Positions 46,478 to 55,250 of a DNA stretch of 64,000 nt are shown in pieces; position 1 is the stretch's first letter; each line of letters begins with the position of its first letter. The notes beneath the pieces are model-generated. The model saw only the letters and a program-made list of their open reading frames with translations. It did not search any database and was not told the DNA's origin. The stretch is taken from contig JAMLIO010000001.1 in the NCBI GenBank assembly GCA_023954155.1, positions 62,001 through 126,000 on the forward strand, given 5' to 3'. Position numbers and translations under genes: made by a program. Source of the stretch: Pseudobdellovibrionaceae bacterium (lineage in GTDB: Bacteria; Bdellovibrionota; Bdellovibrionia; Bdellovibrionales; UBA1609).

Positions 46478-47236
46478 ATGATGAATACGACACACTTTTG
46501 GCAAAACCAGACCTCCCAGTTGATCCAAGACATTGAGACCTTTTTAAATAAAAATCCTCGCGGGAAAAAAGTAGCCGCCTTTGATGCCGACGGCACCTGT
46601 TGGTTTAACGATGTGGGTAGAGATTTCTATCTGTATCAGTGTGAAAATATTTTTAAAAATGTCTGGCAATGGAGCGACTATACAGATCGCGAAAAAAAAG
46701 ATGTAGGCGAATCTCTGTGGTGGTTAGCCGAGATCAACCACGGCGCCACAGTCCAAAATTTAATCCGACAAGCCCAAGAAGCTCTTATCCAGAAAGGTCC
46801 TTTACAGATTGTTCCCTCTGTTCAACAGCTGATCAGATTCTTGCTGGCTAAAGGGGTAGAAGTGTTTATTGTGACGGCTTCGGTAAAATGGTCCGTAGTT
46901 CCCGCCGCTCGTGAACTGGGGATTAACGAAGATCATGTCCTAGGCGTAACCACCTTGCTTGATCTTGAACAGCGACTGACCCTAGAGAGATATTTGCCCA
47001 TCACTTGGCGAGAAGGCAAACCCGAAGCTCTTCTCAATGCCACAGACGGAGTTGCGCCTTTTCTCTGCGGAGGAAACACAATCAGCGATCTGCCCCTCTT
47101 AGAATCTGCTACAGATTTTCGAGTGTCAGTAAACTCTGTGGATCAAAAAGATTCCATATTTGAAAGCGAACAGCAACTTAAACGCATCTCCCTTGAACGC
47201 CAGTGGTTTCACTTTGATTATTTAGAAAGTGTTTAG
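46478..47236 (+). CDS. HAD-superfamily phosphatase (phosphoserine-phosphatase-like)
   Basis: The protein has 252 residues. HAD motif I is AFDADGTCWFND (nucleophile Asp followed by Asp two residues on), motif II is VFIVTASVKW, and motif III/IV is FLCGGNTISDLPLL, where the usual Gly-Asp is Gly-Asn. The cap lies between motifs I and II, as in SerB-like phosphatases. The specific substrate cannot be told from the sequence. It is divergent from glpD, sharing a 165 bp intergenic region. No strong Shine-Dalgarno sequence is seen; two adjacent ATG codons (46478 and 46481) are possible starts. Confidence 0.75.
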   Translation: MMNTTHFWQNQTSQLIQDIETFLNKNPRGKKVAAFDADGTCWFNDVGRDFYLYQCENIFKNVWQWSDYTDREKKDVGESLWWLAEINHGATVQNLIRQAQEALIQKGPLQIVPSVQQLIRFLLAKGVEVFIVTASVKWSVVPAARELGINEDHVLGVTTLLDLEQRLTLERYLPITWREGKPEALLNATDGVAPFLCGGNTISDLPLLESATDFRVSVNSVDQKDSIFESEQQLKRISLERQWFHFDYLESV

Positions 47237-47251
47237 CACCAGTGAGGCGCG

Positions 47252-48589
47252 CTAAGCTTTACCTATAAGGTCTTCCAGTTCGGCAACCTCTTTGGGGCAA
47301 TCGTGAGTTAAAACCTCAAAACCTTCTGTAGTGACCAACACATCGTCCTCGATACGAATGCCAATCCCGCGCATTTCTGGTGGAGCGGATTCATCGTCTT
47401 TGGGGATATAAATTCCTGGCTCAATGGTGAGCACATAACCTGGTTGAAATTTTACCGACTCAGTCATAGATGAATTATAGTAAGCACCCACATCATGCAC
47501 ATCCATTCCCAGATAATGTCCCAAACCATGAGGGTAGTATTTTACAAAAAGTCGCTTTTCAATGATTTCATCTTTAGATTTTTTAAGCAGTCCTAATTTG
47601 ATCAGGCTTTCAGAAGTCAGATTGATGCACTTTTCATTCAGTTCTTTGAAACCAATACCTGGCTTTACGGCAGCCACCATTTGCTTTTGAATATTTAGTA
47701 CTTCTTCATACACAGCTTTTTGCACAGATGAAAATGTACCATTCACAGGGAAAGTTCTGGTGATGTCCGCAGAAAGATAATTGTACTCAGACCCCGCATC
47801 GACTAGTAGCAGTTCGCCATCATGACAAATGTCATCATTAGATTTGTAGTGAAGAGCCGTGGCGTGATGGCCAGAAGCCACAATGGCTGCATAGCCTTCT
47901 CGCTGCGCCCCTCTACGCATGGTCTCATACAAGAACAGACCATAAAGCTCGCGCTCAGAAACTCCTGGCCGAGTGGCACGCATGAGCTGCACATGGGCTT
48001 CAGAAGAAATTTGACAGGATTTTCTGAGCATCTGAATCTCTTCTTCTGTTTTTCTAGCTCGAAGCTCGCCCAAGAGAGACAGAGGATCAGCAAGCGTTGT
48101 AAGTCCCAAACCGCTTCTTCCCTTATTGCGCTTCATTTTATTTAAAATTTGCGAAATTTTTTCGTCATTCTCAACGTTTAAAAAAGTTCTATAAAAGATT
48201 TGATCCGCATGATTCAGTATTGCTGGGGTCTTTTCAAGAAAATCCTTGATGTCAAAAACTTGATCCATTTGGAAAGCTTCACGAGCACCTTCTGTGCCAT
48301 ACATAAAGCCATCCCAAGTTTCTTTGATAGGATCCTTTTCTAAAACAAACAATGTAGACTCTATCTCTTGACCAGGAGTAAAAATAAAAACCGAATCGGC
48401 CTCTTCATAACCTGTAAGATAAAACAAATCACTGTCTTGTCTGTAGTAATGATGAACGTCGTTGTTCCTGATCAACTCTGGCGCAGAAAAGAGAATCAAG
48501 GCACTGTTCTTGGGCATCACTTGTGCAAGACGGCGACGACGCTCTTTAAAAAACTCAACGTTGTATAATGGACCTGGAATCTTTTTCAT
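47252..48589 (-). CDS. pepP: Xaa-Pro aminopeptidase (PepP type, M24B)
   Basis: The protein has 445 residues with the N-terminal creatinase-like domain followed by the pita-bread metallopeptidase domain. All five dinuclear-metal ligands are recognisable: Asp in LLVDAGSEYN, Asp in LSADITRTF, His in HGLGHYLGMDVHDVG, Glu in LTIEPGIYIP and Glu in IGIRIEDDVLV. The enzyme removes an N-terminal residue before proline, usually in the cytoplasm. It is the last gene of the run that begins with xseA and lies 11 nt after the patatin-like gene. It converges with the HAD gene. Confidence 0.95.
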   Translation of the reverse strand: MKKIPGPLYNVEFFKERRRRLAQVMPKNSALILFSAPELIRNNDVHHYYRQDSDLFYLTGYEEADSVFIFTPGQEIESTLFVLEKDPIKETWDGFMYGTEGAREAFQMDQVFDIKDFLEKTPAILNHADQIFYRTFLNVENDEKISQILNKMKRNKGRSGLGLTTLADPLSLLGELRARKTEEEIQMLRKSCQISSEAHVQLMRATRPGVSERELYGLFLYETMRRGAQREGYAAIVASGHHATALHYKSNDDICHDGELLLVDAGSEYNYLSADITRTFPVNGTFSSVQKAVYEEVLNIQKQMVAAVKPGIGFKELNEKCINLTSESLIKLGLLKKSKDEIIEKRLFVKYYPHGLGHYLGMDVHDVGAYYNSSMTESVKFQPGYVLTIEPGIYIPKDDESAPPEMRGIGIRIEDDVLVTTEGFEVLTHDCPKEVAELEDLIGKA

Positions 48590-48600
48590 AACACCTTCTT

Positions 48601-49614
48601 TTAAAAGCTATACTTTCTTGCTAAATCTCTAAAAAACTGATCTGCCCTTGTGGACGACTGTTGAATTAAATTTCGTTTCTCTTTGAAATCTAAGACACTT
48701 TGCCCACCCGTGTTTAGAGTCAAAATATGATCTACACTATTGGGCTTTTGCACCATAGATCTTTGCACTTGGGCCCAAAAGTATTTGTCTCTGGGAGACA
48801 CAGCCGAACTGCGTTCACCCCAATTAAGACCACCACCTAAAGGCAAGGCGTTCACCAGAATGACCTTTTCAGCCCCCATGCGACGCATCTCTTTGGCCAA
48901 AGATTCTATGTCCGTTAAGTTGGCCCAAACGCGAGGCTCAGACTGGGTTAATGGCGGAGCCTTCATGCAACTTTGTAGCGCGCGTCCATAGGAACCACTT
49001 TTAAAATACAAAGCTTTAGCATTGGAGACATCCAAAGCAGGACAAATAAATTTAATTTTTCCATTAGAGATCGCACGGCCTCGGGTGTAAGTCTGAATCA
49101 GCTTGGCCACTTCGTCTTCTGATGTTTCTTTGATTTCACCTCTAAGAAAACCTTTTTCAACACCCACATTTAATTGTCCTTGTGAAGCCTTCCACGCCAT
49201 ATCATTGGCCGCACCGTTAAGAGCATAGTTAGCCGCAATCAAACTCGACCACTCCACCCCCGCAATCACTTCGATGGGCAACTTCTGATCGTTAAGAGCT
49301 TTAAGCACCCCTAAATGTCCTAGGCTTAACGCCATCCCAGGTCCTAAAATTAAACCTAGTTTTGGGCGCACATTCTCATCTTGAATATTAAAAAGCTTTT
49401 TATCTACGTCCTGAGAGACTTCACCGACCACTTCCGAAGGCTTTGACTCCCCTTCTTCAGGTTGTGTGACTCGTTTTTCTTTTTCAACCTGTTCACGGGT
49501 TTTAAGACCAATATCATCAAAAGTCTGACAGCCCACCATCCCGAAAGCGACGGCCAACATCATACAAATTTTAATCTGTCTTTTCCAAAAAGATAAAGAA
49601 TTCGACATTTCCAT
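48601..49614 (-). CDS. Patatin-like lipoprotein lacking the catalytic dyad
   Basis: The protein has 337 residues from the ATG at 49614 (AAGGGGAA just upstream); the frame is open to 49677. A signal peptide ends in lipobox MVGC. The fold signature is LGLILGPGMALSLGHLGVLKAL, followed by the position of the nucleophile elbow: patatins have G-x-S-x-G, but here AGVEWSSLIAA puts Glu where Ser should be. The Asp-Gly-Gly/Ala of the dyad is also absent; the equivalent region reads NLTDIESLAKEM before GAEKVILVN. It is therefore probably a non-catalytic patatin relative on a membrane, or works by altered chemistry. It overlaps the tlyA gene by 44 nt. Confidence 0.75.
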   Translation of the reverse strand: MEMSNSLSFWKRQIKICMMLAVAFGMVGCQTFDDIGLKTREQVEKEKRVTQPEEGESKPSEVVGEVSQDVDKKLFNIQDENVRPKLGLILGPGMALSLGHLGVLKALNDQKLPIEVIAGVEWSSLIAANYALNGAANDMAWKASQGQLNVGVEKGFLRGEIKETSEDEVAKLIQTYTRGRAISNGKIKFICPALDVSNAKALYFKSGSYGRALQSCMKAPPLTQSEPRVWANLTDIESLAKEMRRMGAEKVILVNALPLGGGLNWGERSSAVSPRDKYFWAQVQRSMVQKPNSVDHILTLNTGGQSVLDFKEKRNLIQQSSTRADQFFRDLARKYSF

Positions 49615-50338
49615 CTTTCCCCTTTTCTTCGCTTTGAAAGTAATCTCGTATTTGCAGCTGAGGCAAGGCTCTAACATAATCTGTTATTAAACTTTGCACA
49701 AGTTGGTGCTTGGCAGAGGAACGCACAATGCCCTTTTTATCCAAATCCTGTGCTGAGAGTTCAAACTGCGGTTTGACCAAAGCTAAAACCCGACCTCCCT
49801 CAGCCAGTAAGCTATAAACAGCAGGCAGGATATGTCGAAGCGAGATGAACGAAGCATCAATCACCACAAAAGGGAAGGGCGTTAAGACCATAAAATCCGA
49901 ACACCCCTCTGCTTCGCGTATATCCAATCCTTCAAAGGTGAGGTTACGAGAATCTGCTTTTAACTTAGGGTCTAACTGCCCATGACCCACCTCAACACCG
50001 ACAACTACAGATGCTCCTTTTTGCAACAGGCAGTCCGTAAAACCACCTGTAGACTGACCCACATCAAGAACCCTAAGGTTTTGGACACTATAAGCCAGAT
50101 GCCCAAGAGCCTTTTCCAGCTTAAGTCCCCCTCGTGACACATACTTGGTCAACTCTGACTCAATCCGCACACGCTCTGGTAATAGGTTTTCATCTACCTT
50201 ATAAGACGGCTTGCTGATCTTACGCCACTCTTGTGAGGCTGGAATAAATATTTGCACATCACCTCTAGAAATCATGTCTTCCGCATGAGTTCTTGAACGC
50301 GCCATTTTATTTACATAAAGCCACTGGTCTAATCTCAT
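49571..50338 (-). CDS. tlyA: TlyA family rRNA methyltransferase (S4 + FtsJ)
   Basis: The protein has 255 residues. The N-terminal S4 RNA-binding domain (RLDQWLYVNKMARSRTHAEDMISRGDV) is given here by its key residues Arg2, Asp4 and the SRTHAE turn. The methyltransferase domain follows with the SAM motif LDVGQSTGGFTDCLL (usual form LDVGASTGGFTD), VVIDASFISL and LVKPQFE. TlyA 2'-O-methylates 16S and 23S rRNA and has long been annotated as haemolysin A. It lies 7 nt after ispA. The xseA-xseB-ispA-tlyA order is common in bacteria. Confidence 0.93.
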   Translation of the reverse strand: MRLDQWLYVNKMARSRTHAEDMISRGDVQIFIPASQEWRKISKPSYKVDENLLPERVRIESELTKYVSRGGLKLEKALGHLAYSVQNLRVLDVGQSTGGFTDCLLQKGASVVVGVEVGHGQLDPKLKADSRNLTFEGLDIREAEGCSDFMVLTPFPFVVIDASFISLRHILPAVYSLLAEGGRVLALVKPQFELSAQDLDKKGIVRSSAKHQLVQSLITDYVRALPQLQIRDYFQSEEKGKDGNVEFFIFLEKTD

Positions 50339-50345
50339 CTTGCAC

Positions 50346-51185
50346 TTAATGGGAACGGGTGGCGTTGTAGTGGAGTAATTCGCGAAACGCCCCCACTGAA
50401 ATAGAATGTTCTAAGGAGCTTAGGGTCGCATCTGCTTGCTTCTGATAAACTTCAAATAGGTCTTGGATTTCTTTAAGGCTTGCGATCTGTGAAAGACCAT
50501 CCTCTTCTTGCTCAAAATCTAAAATGTCATCTTTGATTTGAAATAAAATCCCCATAGTCTCGGCAAAGTCTGACATCTTATTGTACACAGCATCAGGAGT
50601 TTCAAAAATAATATATGGGCCCATCACCGCGGCCTGAATCAAAGCGGCGGTTTTCTGCTTATGCGTCTTTAAAAAACTTTCTTGCCCCATGCTGGTCATC
50701 AAGCAATCATTAGCTTGTCCTCCCACCATACCCTTATACCCTGCGCGGCTGCCCAACATCGCGATCAATCTAGGTAAAGCTTTGGTGTACTCTGCATTTG
50801 AGGCCAAATGCGTGAACGCTTCGGTCAACAGAGCGTCTCCTGCTAAAAGCGCACAGGTTTCTCCAAATTTTTTATGCACAGTGGGCAGTCCTCGTCGATA
50901 ATCATCATTATCCATACAAGGCAGATCATCGTGGATTAAAGAATAAGTATGAATCATCTCCACAGAAAGCGCCCAGTCTAAGACCGCCTCAAAAGGCTTA
51001 TCCAGAGACAGACCTGCTGCGAGAGTCAGCATAGGGCGGAATCTTTTTCCCCCAGTAAATAAAGCATAGTTAATCGCTTCCACCAAAAGACGCTCGCCCT
51101 CTAAACCTTCCAAAACAAAGAGGTGCTTCAAACGACTTTCAAAAATAGGTTTACACTCATCCCACTTGCTGAATAGATCTGACAT
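50346..51185 (-). CDS. ispA: Polyprenyl (farnesyl/geranyl) diphosphate synthase
   Basis: The protein has 279 residues. Both Asp-rich Mg2+-binding motifs are present: IHDDLPCMDNDDYRRG (first) and QIKDDILDFEQEED (second), together with GGKRFRPML and GGQANDC. The enzyme condenses isopentenyl diphosphate with allylic diphosphates to make C15 or similar chains for quinones and undecaprenyl carriers. The DDLPCMD spacing is that of IspA-type synthases. The gene lies between xseB (9 nt) and tlyA. dxs, often found next in such operons, is replaced here by tlyA. Confidence 0.93.
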   Translation of the reverse strand: MSDLFSKWDECKPIFESRLKHLFVLEGLEGERLLVEAINYALFTGGKRFRPMLTLAAGLSLDKPFEAVLDWALSVEMIHTYSLIHDDLPCMDNDDYRRGLPTVHKKFGETCALLAGDALLTEAFTHLASNAEYTKALPRLIAMLGSRAGYKGMVGGQANDCLMTSMGQESFLKTHKQKTAALIQAAVMGPYIIFETPDAVYNKMSDFAETMGILFQIKDDILDFEQEEDGLSQIASLKEIQDLFEVYQKQADATLSSLEHSISVGAFRELLHYNATRSH

Positions 51186-51194
51186 AGGGGGACT

Positions 51195-51443
51195 CTAGTC
51201 TTTGCTCTCAAATTTTTGAGTCTGCATGGTCTCTGCATTGAGCAGCACTTCGACTTTTTGTTCCGCTGCCTCAAGTTCTCCTTGGCACTCTCGAGATAAT
51301 TTTACGCCTTCTTCAAAAAGCTTTAAAGACTCCTCAAGAGGAAGTTCTCCTGTTTCCATAGACTTCACAATTTCGTCTAACCTTTGAATCTTAGATTCAA
51401 AAGAGTTTACTGTTTGTTCGGTCTTTTTATTTGAGCTTGCCAT
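51195..51443 (-). CDS. xseB: Exodeoxyribonuclease VII small subunit
   Basis: The protein has 82 residues, the usual size of XseB. It carries the family pattern SFESKIQRLDEIVKSMETGELPLEESLKLFEEG, seen here by the key residues MEtGELPLEESLxLFEEG, then KLSRECQGELEAAEQKV. The small subunit binds XseA to form the nuclease that trims single-stranded DNA ends. Its start lies 37 nt inside the xseA reading frame. Confidence 0.95.
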   Translation of the reverse strand: MASSNKKTEQTVNSFESKIQRLDEIVKSMETGELPLEESLKLFEEGVKLSRECQGELEAAEQKVEVLLNAETMQTQKFESKD

Positions 51444-52831
51444 TGTTTATTCTCCTCAATTTCTAATACTTTTGTTTTCATTGACCCATTTGCAAGGCCC
51501 ACCCACAGAGCTTCACCCACTTGCACGTCCTTTGCTTCTGTTAAAACTTGCCCCAGCTGGGTTTCCTTTCTGACTACAGAGAAACCTCTATGCAGTACGC
51601 TTAATGGGTTTAAAGAGTCCAGCAGTTGAACGCTTCTTATAAATTGCTGTTTTTTGATCTTCATGGGGTTTGTAAGTCCAGGCAGAAGTCTACTTGAAAG
51701 ACTGAATAGATGTTCTTTTTTGACTTGGCTAAAACCACTTCGGATCTGCAACCGATCTTGCAAATTTTTAGCACTCATCTTTTGCATTCTGATTTGATTT
51801 TGCACCACGCTCACTAAACGCTGACGACGCTCTTCACATCGCATGAACATGTCTTGCAGTTTGCGTTTGGGGTCCACCAGTTTTTGACTTAATAAACGAG
51901 TATCTGCCTTTTTACGCGCCATATGTCCTTTAAAGTGGAGTAATAGATTTTTAGCTTTGTTTTTAATGTCTTCTCTCACTATTTCTACGTTTTGCGAAAC
52001 CAGTTCGGCAGCAGCCGAAGGAGTAGGAGCCCTCAAATCACAAACAAAGTCACAGATCGTAAAATCAATTTCATGTCCCACAGCAGACACGATCGGAGTG
52101 TCACACTCGTAGAGGGCTCTTGCCAGATTCTCATCGTTAAAACACCAAAGATCTTCGATAGAACCGCCACCTCGTCCAATGATCGCCACATCCACTTTGA
52201 TTTTTTTTAAGAGGTGCACAGACTCGATAAGGCTCTGTGCCGCACCCTCACCTTGGGTTAATGAAGGAAGAATCAAAATTTCTGCCGATCTGTATCTACG
52301 ACCTAAAACCTGAACCATATCTTTGACCGCCGCACCCGTGGGGCTTGTGATCAAAGCAATTTTTTTAGGAAGCTTAGGTAAAGTTTTTTTATGCTCTTGC
52401 GCAAAGAGCCCTTCGTTTTGCAGTTTGGCCTTTAAATCCTCAAAGGCCTTTTGCAACGAACCCGCTCCCACAGCGTCCATCTTTTCAACCAAAATTTGAT
52501 AATTTCCCCTAGGTTCATAGACACTGATTCGGCCCCTGACGATCACTTCCATTCCGTCCTTGGGTTTGAATTGCAGGCGCATATTAGAACCACGAAACAT
52601 CACCGCTGAAATTTGACTGCGAGAATCTTTAAGGCTGAAATAAAAATGCCCTGAGGTGTGGGCCTTGAAGTTCGAGATTTCTGCACGCAACCAAATCAAG
52701 GAAAATTGATTTTCCATAGATTGTTTAATCAGGCCATTAAGATCAGAGACACTTAATACCTTAATTTCTTCATCTTGGATTTCACCCGTCTCTTTTGAAA
52801 ACAGGTCAGTTTGCGAGCTTATATTAGACAT
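51407..52831 (-). CDS. xseA: Exodeoxyribonuclease VII large subunit
   Basis: The protein has 474 residues. The N-terminal OB fold (SLIWLRAEISNFKAHTSGH, FSLKDSRSQISAVMF) is followed by the catalytic domain with LITSPTGAAVKDM, AIIGRGGGSIEDLWCFNDE and VSAVGHEIDFTICDFV. A long coiled-coil region and a C-terminal segment (NPLSVLHRGFSVVR) complete the family architecture. It degrades single-stranded DNA from both ends. It is the first gene of the xseA-xseB-ispA-tlyA operon and is divergent from the 6S RNA gene, 131 bp away. Confidence 0.95.
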   Translation of the reverse strand: MSNISSQTDLFSKETGEIQDEEIKVLSVSDLNGLIKQSMENQFSLIWLRAEISNFKAHTSGHFYFSLKDSRSQISAVMFRGSNMRLQFKPKDGMEVIVRGRISVYEPRGNYQILVEKMDAVGAGSLQKAFEDLKAKLQNEGLFAQEHKKTLPKLPKKIALITSPTGAAVKDMVQVLGRRYRSAEILILPSLTQGEGAAQSLIESVHLLKKIKVDVAIIGRGGGSIEDLWCFNDENLARALYECDTPIVSAVGHEIDFTICDFVCDLRAPTPSAAAELVSQNVEIVREDIKNKAKNLLLHFKGHMARKKADTRLLSQKLVDPKRKLQDMFMRCEERRQRLVSVVQNQIRMQKMSAKNLQDRLQIRSGFSQVKKEHLFSLSSRLLPGLTNPMKIKKQQFIRSVQLLDSLNPLSVLHRGFSVVRKETQLGQVLTEAKDVQVGEALWVGLANGSMKTKVLEIEENKQWQAQIKRPNKQ

Positions 52832-52962
52832 AATCCTTTGTACTAAACCGCTCGCGTAAGCGCTCTGTCAATGGTAATTTTAGCTTGCCCTACGTCCCAA
52901 TTAAACACATTTTGAACTCTAGACCTAGTCGATTTTCGTAGAATTTGGTATAGTGATTATAT

Positions 52963-53138
52963 TCTGTAGGACTCAAAGAATAAGTAAACCCTACAAGAAA
53001 TAGATTCGGGAACTGTCCCTGATTGCGGTGTGCAAGCTTGTGGAGGCCCCAAAGCCAGATAACGAGAAGCCTAAAGCAATTATCATGGTGCCCACTTTAA
53101 ATTCTGGGTTTACTTTCTTGTTAGAGTCCCACAGATTT
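52963..53138 (+). ncRNA. ssrS: 6S RNA
   Basis: About 176 nt folding into one long rod. The 5' part TCTGTAGGACTCAAAG..TAAACCC pairs with the 3' part GGGTTTA..TTAGAGTCCCACAGA. The central region shows the conserved 6S features: CGGGAACTGTCCCTGA on the 5' side (E. coli: GGGCCAGTCCCCTGA) and CGAGAAGCCTAAAGC on the 3' side (E. coli: CGAGAAGCCTTAAAA). A run of seven T residues follows at once as terminator, and a TATAGT -10 box lies at 52949-52954. 6S RNA mimics an open promoter and sequesters the housekeeping RNA polymerase in stationary phase. Ends are accurate to within a few nucleotides. Confidence 0.88.
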
Positions 53139-53532
53139 TTTTATTTAAAGCCTACTCACTCTTTATAGTTCCATTAGAAATATTCGAAACCTATTACAAT
53201 GCTAGCCTTAGCTTTGTGTTCACATTGAGTTCCACATATCTATGCTTGGGCATAGATGCCACTCTCTCGTCCTAGTCTTGTGTTCACATTGGCCACCCGC
53301 CATACCTGCGCCCCGCGTTCTTAAAAGAATTTGCGTCTACAATAAGAGTCGCAAAAATAATCTGTCTCATTTTGAGATGGTATTAAACTTGTTTACACTT
53401 GCTATTAGATTTGTGGATTTATTTCTACTGGCTTGCTTCTATCGGCGTTTATTTTTTTCTCAAGGTGACACATTTTGGCACTGTCCTTGCTTCATTGGGG
53501 TATGAATGTGCAATTTCAGGGGGAAAAAGCAT
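53139..53532. other. Intergenic region with a 14 bp direct repeat flanking a hairpin
   Basis: TTGTGTTCACATTG occurs at 53214-53227 and again at 53278-53291. Between them lies a perfect hairpin ATCTATGC-TTGG-GCATAGAT (53238-53257). The short frame across this region has no coding character. The right end must contain the promoter of the exported coiled-coil gene, but I see no strong consensus match. Confidence 0.5.
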
Positions 53533-55038
53533 ATGAGACAGTTTAAAGTGTATACAAACTTAACAGTAGGCTACAATTTCGCAATAATTTTAGCCTGCGT
53601 ATTCGGGCTTACACTCAATTTTAGTGCACCCAACACAGCTTGGGCCACTGGTGGAACCGTAATCACAGGAGCAGAGGAAGCGACTCCTCCTGCCGCCGAG
53701 GCCGCAGCGCAACCACAAGCAGCCGCTACAGATACTGCCGCTCAAGGCGCCGCTCCAACAGGACAACAAGTTATCAACGTTAACACCACACCACAACTTA
53801 CGCCTGAAGAAAAGTTGCAAAAAGCGTGCGATGATAACAATAAAGATATCAATGACAGGATCTCTAAAATGACTTCAGCCTGTTCTGCTACCAAACTAGG
53901 TACAGACTGTGTAAGTAAGCTTTTTAAATGTCATAGCGGCCAAGGCGATAGCGACGAATGTAAGAAGATTAGAGAACAAGAATCTGCTGACACACGCTCA
54001 GAGCTTGATAATAAAATTGAAGGCTTTAAAAAAGAGAAAGAGAAGCTAGAAAAAGCTGAAGAAAAACTGAAAGAAGACTTAGATAAGGCTCAAAGTGAAA
54101 TCGAAGACCTAAAAGGACAACAAGAAGATGTGATCAGCGAGAAGCGTCTTGCCGAAGAAGCTTTAAAAGAAAAACTTGCTGAAAACAAATCTGAGGCCGC
54201 TACACATGCCGAAAAACTTCAAGCAGGCATTGAAGCCTTACAACAAAAGATTCGTGAACTGCATGTTGCCACAATGGAAGACAGCAATGCCATGACTAAC
54301 CTTATCGCTACATCTCGCATTGAATGTATCGCTGAAGGTCGAGAAAAGGCCTCCACCTTTGTCACTAAAATGCGTACTTGTACTCAAAGAGGCGGTAATT
54401 GTGGAGTGAGACAGTCCACCATTTATGCTATGGGAAAAAGAAGCCTAGAAGACCTTGGAAATGAATTGCAAAAACGTCATGTCAGAAAATGTATGTCTGT
54501 CAGCGGTAACAATGCTTTTGGCGTGAAATATATGGCTTTACAGTCACAAATCGCCAGAAAAACAGAGTTCTTGAATGCCCAACGTGCTGAGCTTTTAAAT
54601 AAACAGACTCAGCTGCAAGCTCAGATCCAAACCATTCCTACTCAGAACTCCATCAAAGACACACAAAGCATGATAGAAAAAGCACAGGCTGATCAAGGCT
54701 TAACCCAAAAAGAGCAACAGCTTATGATGAAACAACTGCAAGCTGCTGCTAAGGTTAAAGCCATCCAAGAGAAAATTGAAAAAGAAAAGCAAAAGGTGGA
54801 TGAAGTGAACACTAAGATCGCAAAGGCCGAAAAAGCCAAAGCCTCTGCACTGAACGACGACGACCTTAAGCGTTTTAAAGAAGCTATGGCAGGCATTAAC
54901 GACATCAAAAGTCTGGCTTCTGACAACTTAAGAGGTTGTGGTTGCGAAAGCGCTATCAAAACCGTCAATAGCTATGTGGGCGGAATCTGTGACGGAACCT
55001 CTGCTGACGCAACATCAGGTGTTACTACGACAGAATAA
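53533..55038 (+). CDS. Exported coiled-coil protein of unknown function
   Basis: The protein has 501 residues from the ATG at 53533 (AGGGGGAA upstream, start of a normal signal peptide); an in-frame ATG lies at 53506. After the signal peptide (to about residue 40) comes an Ala/Pro/Gln-rich low-complexity linker, then a region with cysteine pairs (KACDDN, SACSATKLGTDC, LFKCHS). Two long Lys/Glu/Gln coiled-coil segments follow, separated by a Cys-containing globular part (MRTCTQRGGNCGV). The end has Cys-Gly-Cys. I recognise no family. It is followed by a strong terminator, so it is probably monocistronic. Confidence 0.65.
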   Translation: MRQFKVYTNLTVGYNFAIILACVFGLTLNFSAPNTAWATGGTVITGAEEATPPAAEAAAQPQAAATDTAAQGAAPTGQQVINVNTTPQLTPEEKLQKACDDNNKDINDRISKMTSACSATKLGTDCVSKLFKCHSGQGDSDECKKIREQESADTRSELDNKIEGFKKEKEKLEKAEEKLKEDLDKAQSEIEDLKGQQEDVISEKRLAEEALKEKLAENKSEAATHAEKLQAGIEALQQKIRELHVATMEDSNAMTNLIATSRIECIAEGREKASTFVTKMRTCTQRGGNCGVRQSTIYAMGKRSLEDLGNELQKRHVRKCMSVSGNNAFGVKYMALQSQIARKTEFLNAQRAELLNKQTQLQAQIQTIPTQNSIKDTQSMIEKAQADQGLTQKEQQLMMKQLQAAAKVKAIQEKIEKEKQKVDEVNTKIAKAEKAKASALNDDDLKRFKEAMAGINDIKSLASDNLRGCGCESAIKTVNSYVGGICDGTSADATSGVTTTE

Positions 55039-55075
55039 AACTTTAGCCTAATTAAAACCTATAAAACCTTTTTTA

Positions 55076-55112
55076 AAGACCTCACTTCGAATAAAAGTGA
55101 GGTCTTGTTTTT
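55076..55112 (+). terminator. Intrinsic terminator after the exported coiled-coil gene
   Basis: An 11 bp perfect stem AAGACCTCACT / AGTGAGGTCTT with a 9 nt loop is followed by GTTTTT. It lies 38 nt after the stop codon at 55038. Confidence 0.9.
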
Positions 55113-55250
55113 AGCCCCACCTCTCTCGCAATATAAGCACAGTTTTCACAAGACAGTGATTGATCCCACCCTATTAGAATGGTAAATTTTTGAGATAACT
55201 TTGCTTTTGGCAAAATCCACATAAACTCGACAACTTGAGGCTAAAATTTT

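Noticed and set aside
49615-49677. Longer N-terminus for the patatin-like protein
   Set aside because: The upstream extension would put a cysteine-containing segment before the signal peptide, and the better ribosome binding site precedes the ATG at 49614.
53242-53505. Plus-strand reading frame of 87 codons before the exported coiled-coil gene
   Set aside because: It starts inside the hairpin region, has no ribosome binding site and no recognisable protein pattern.
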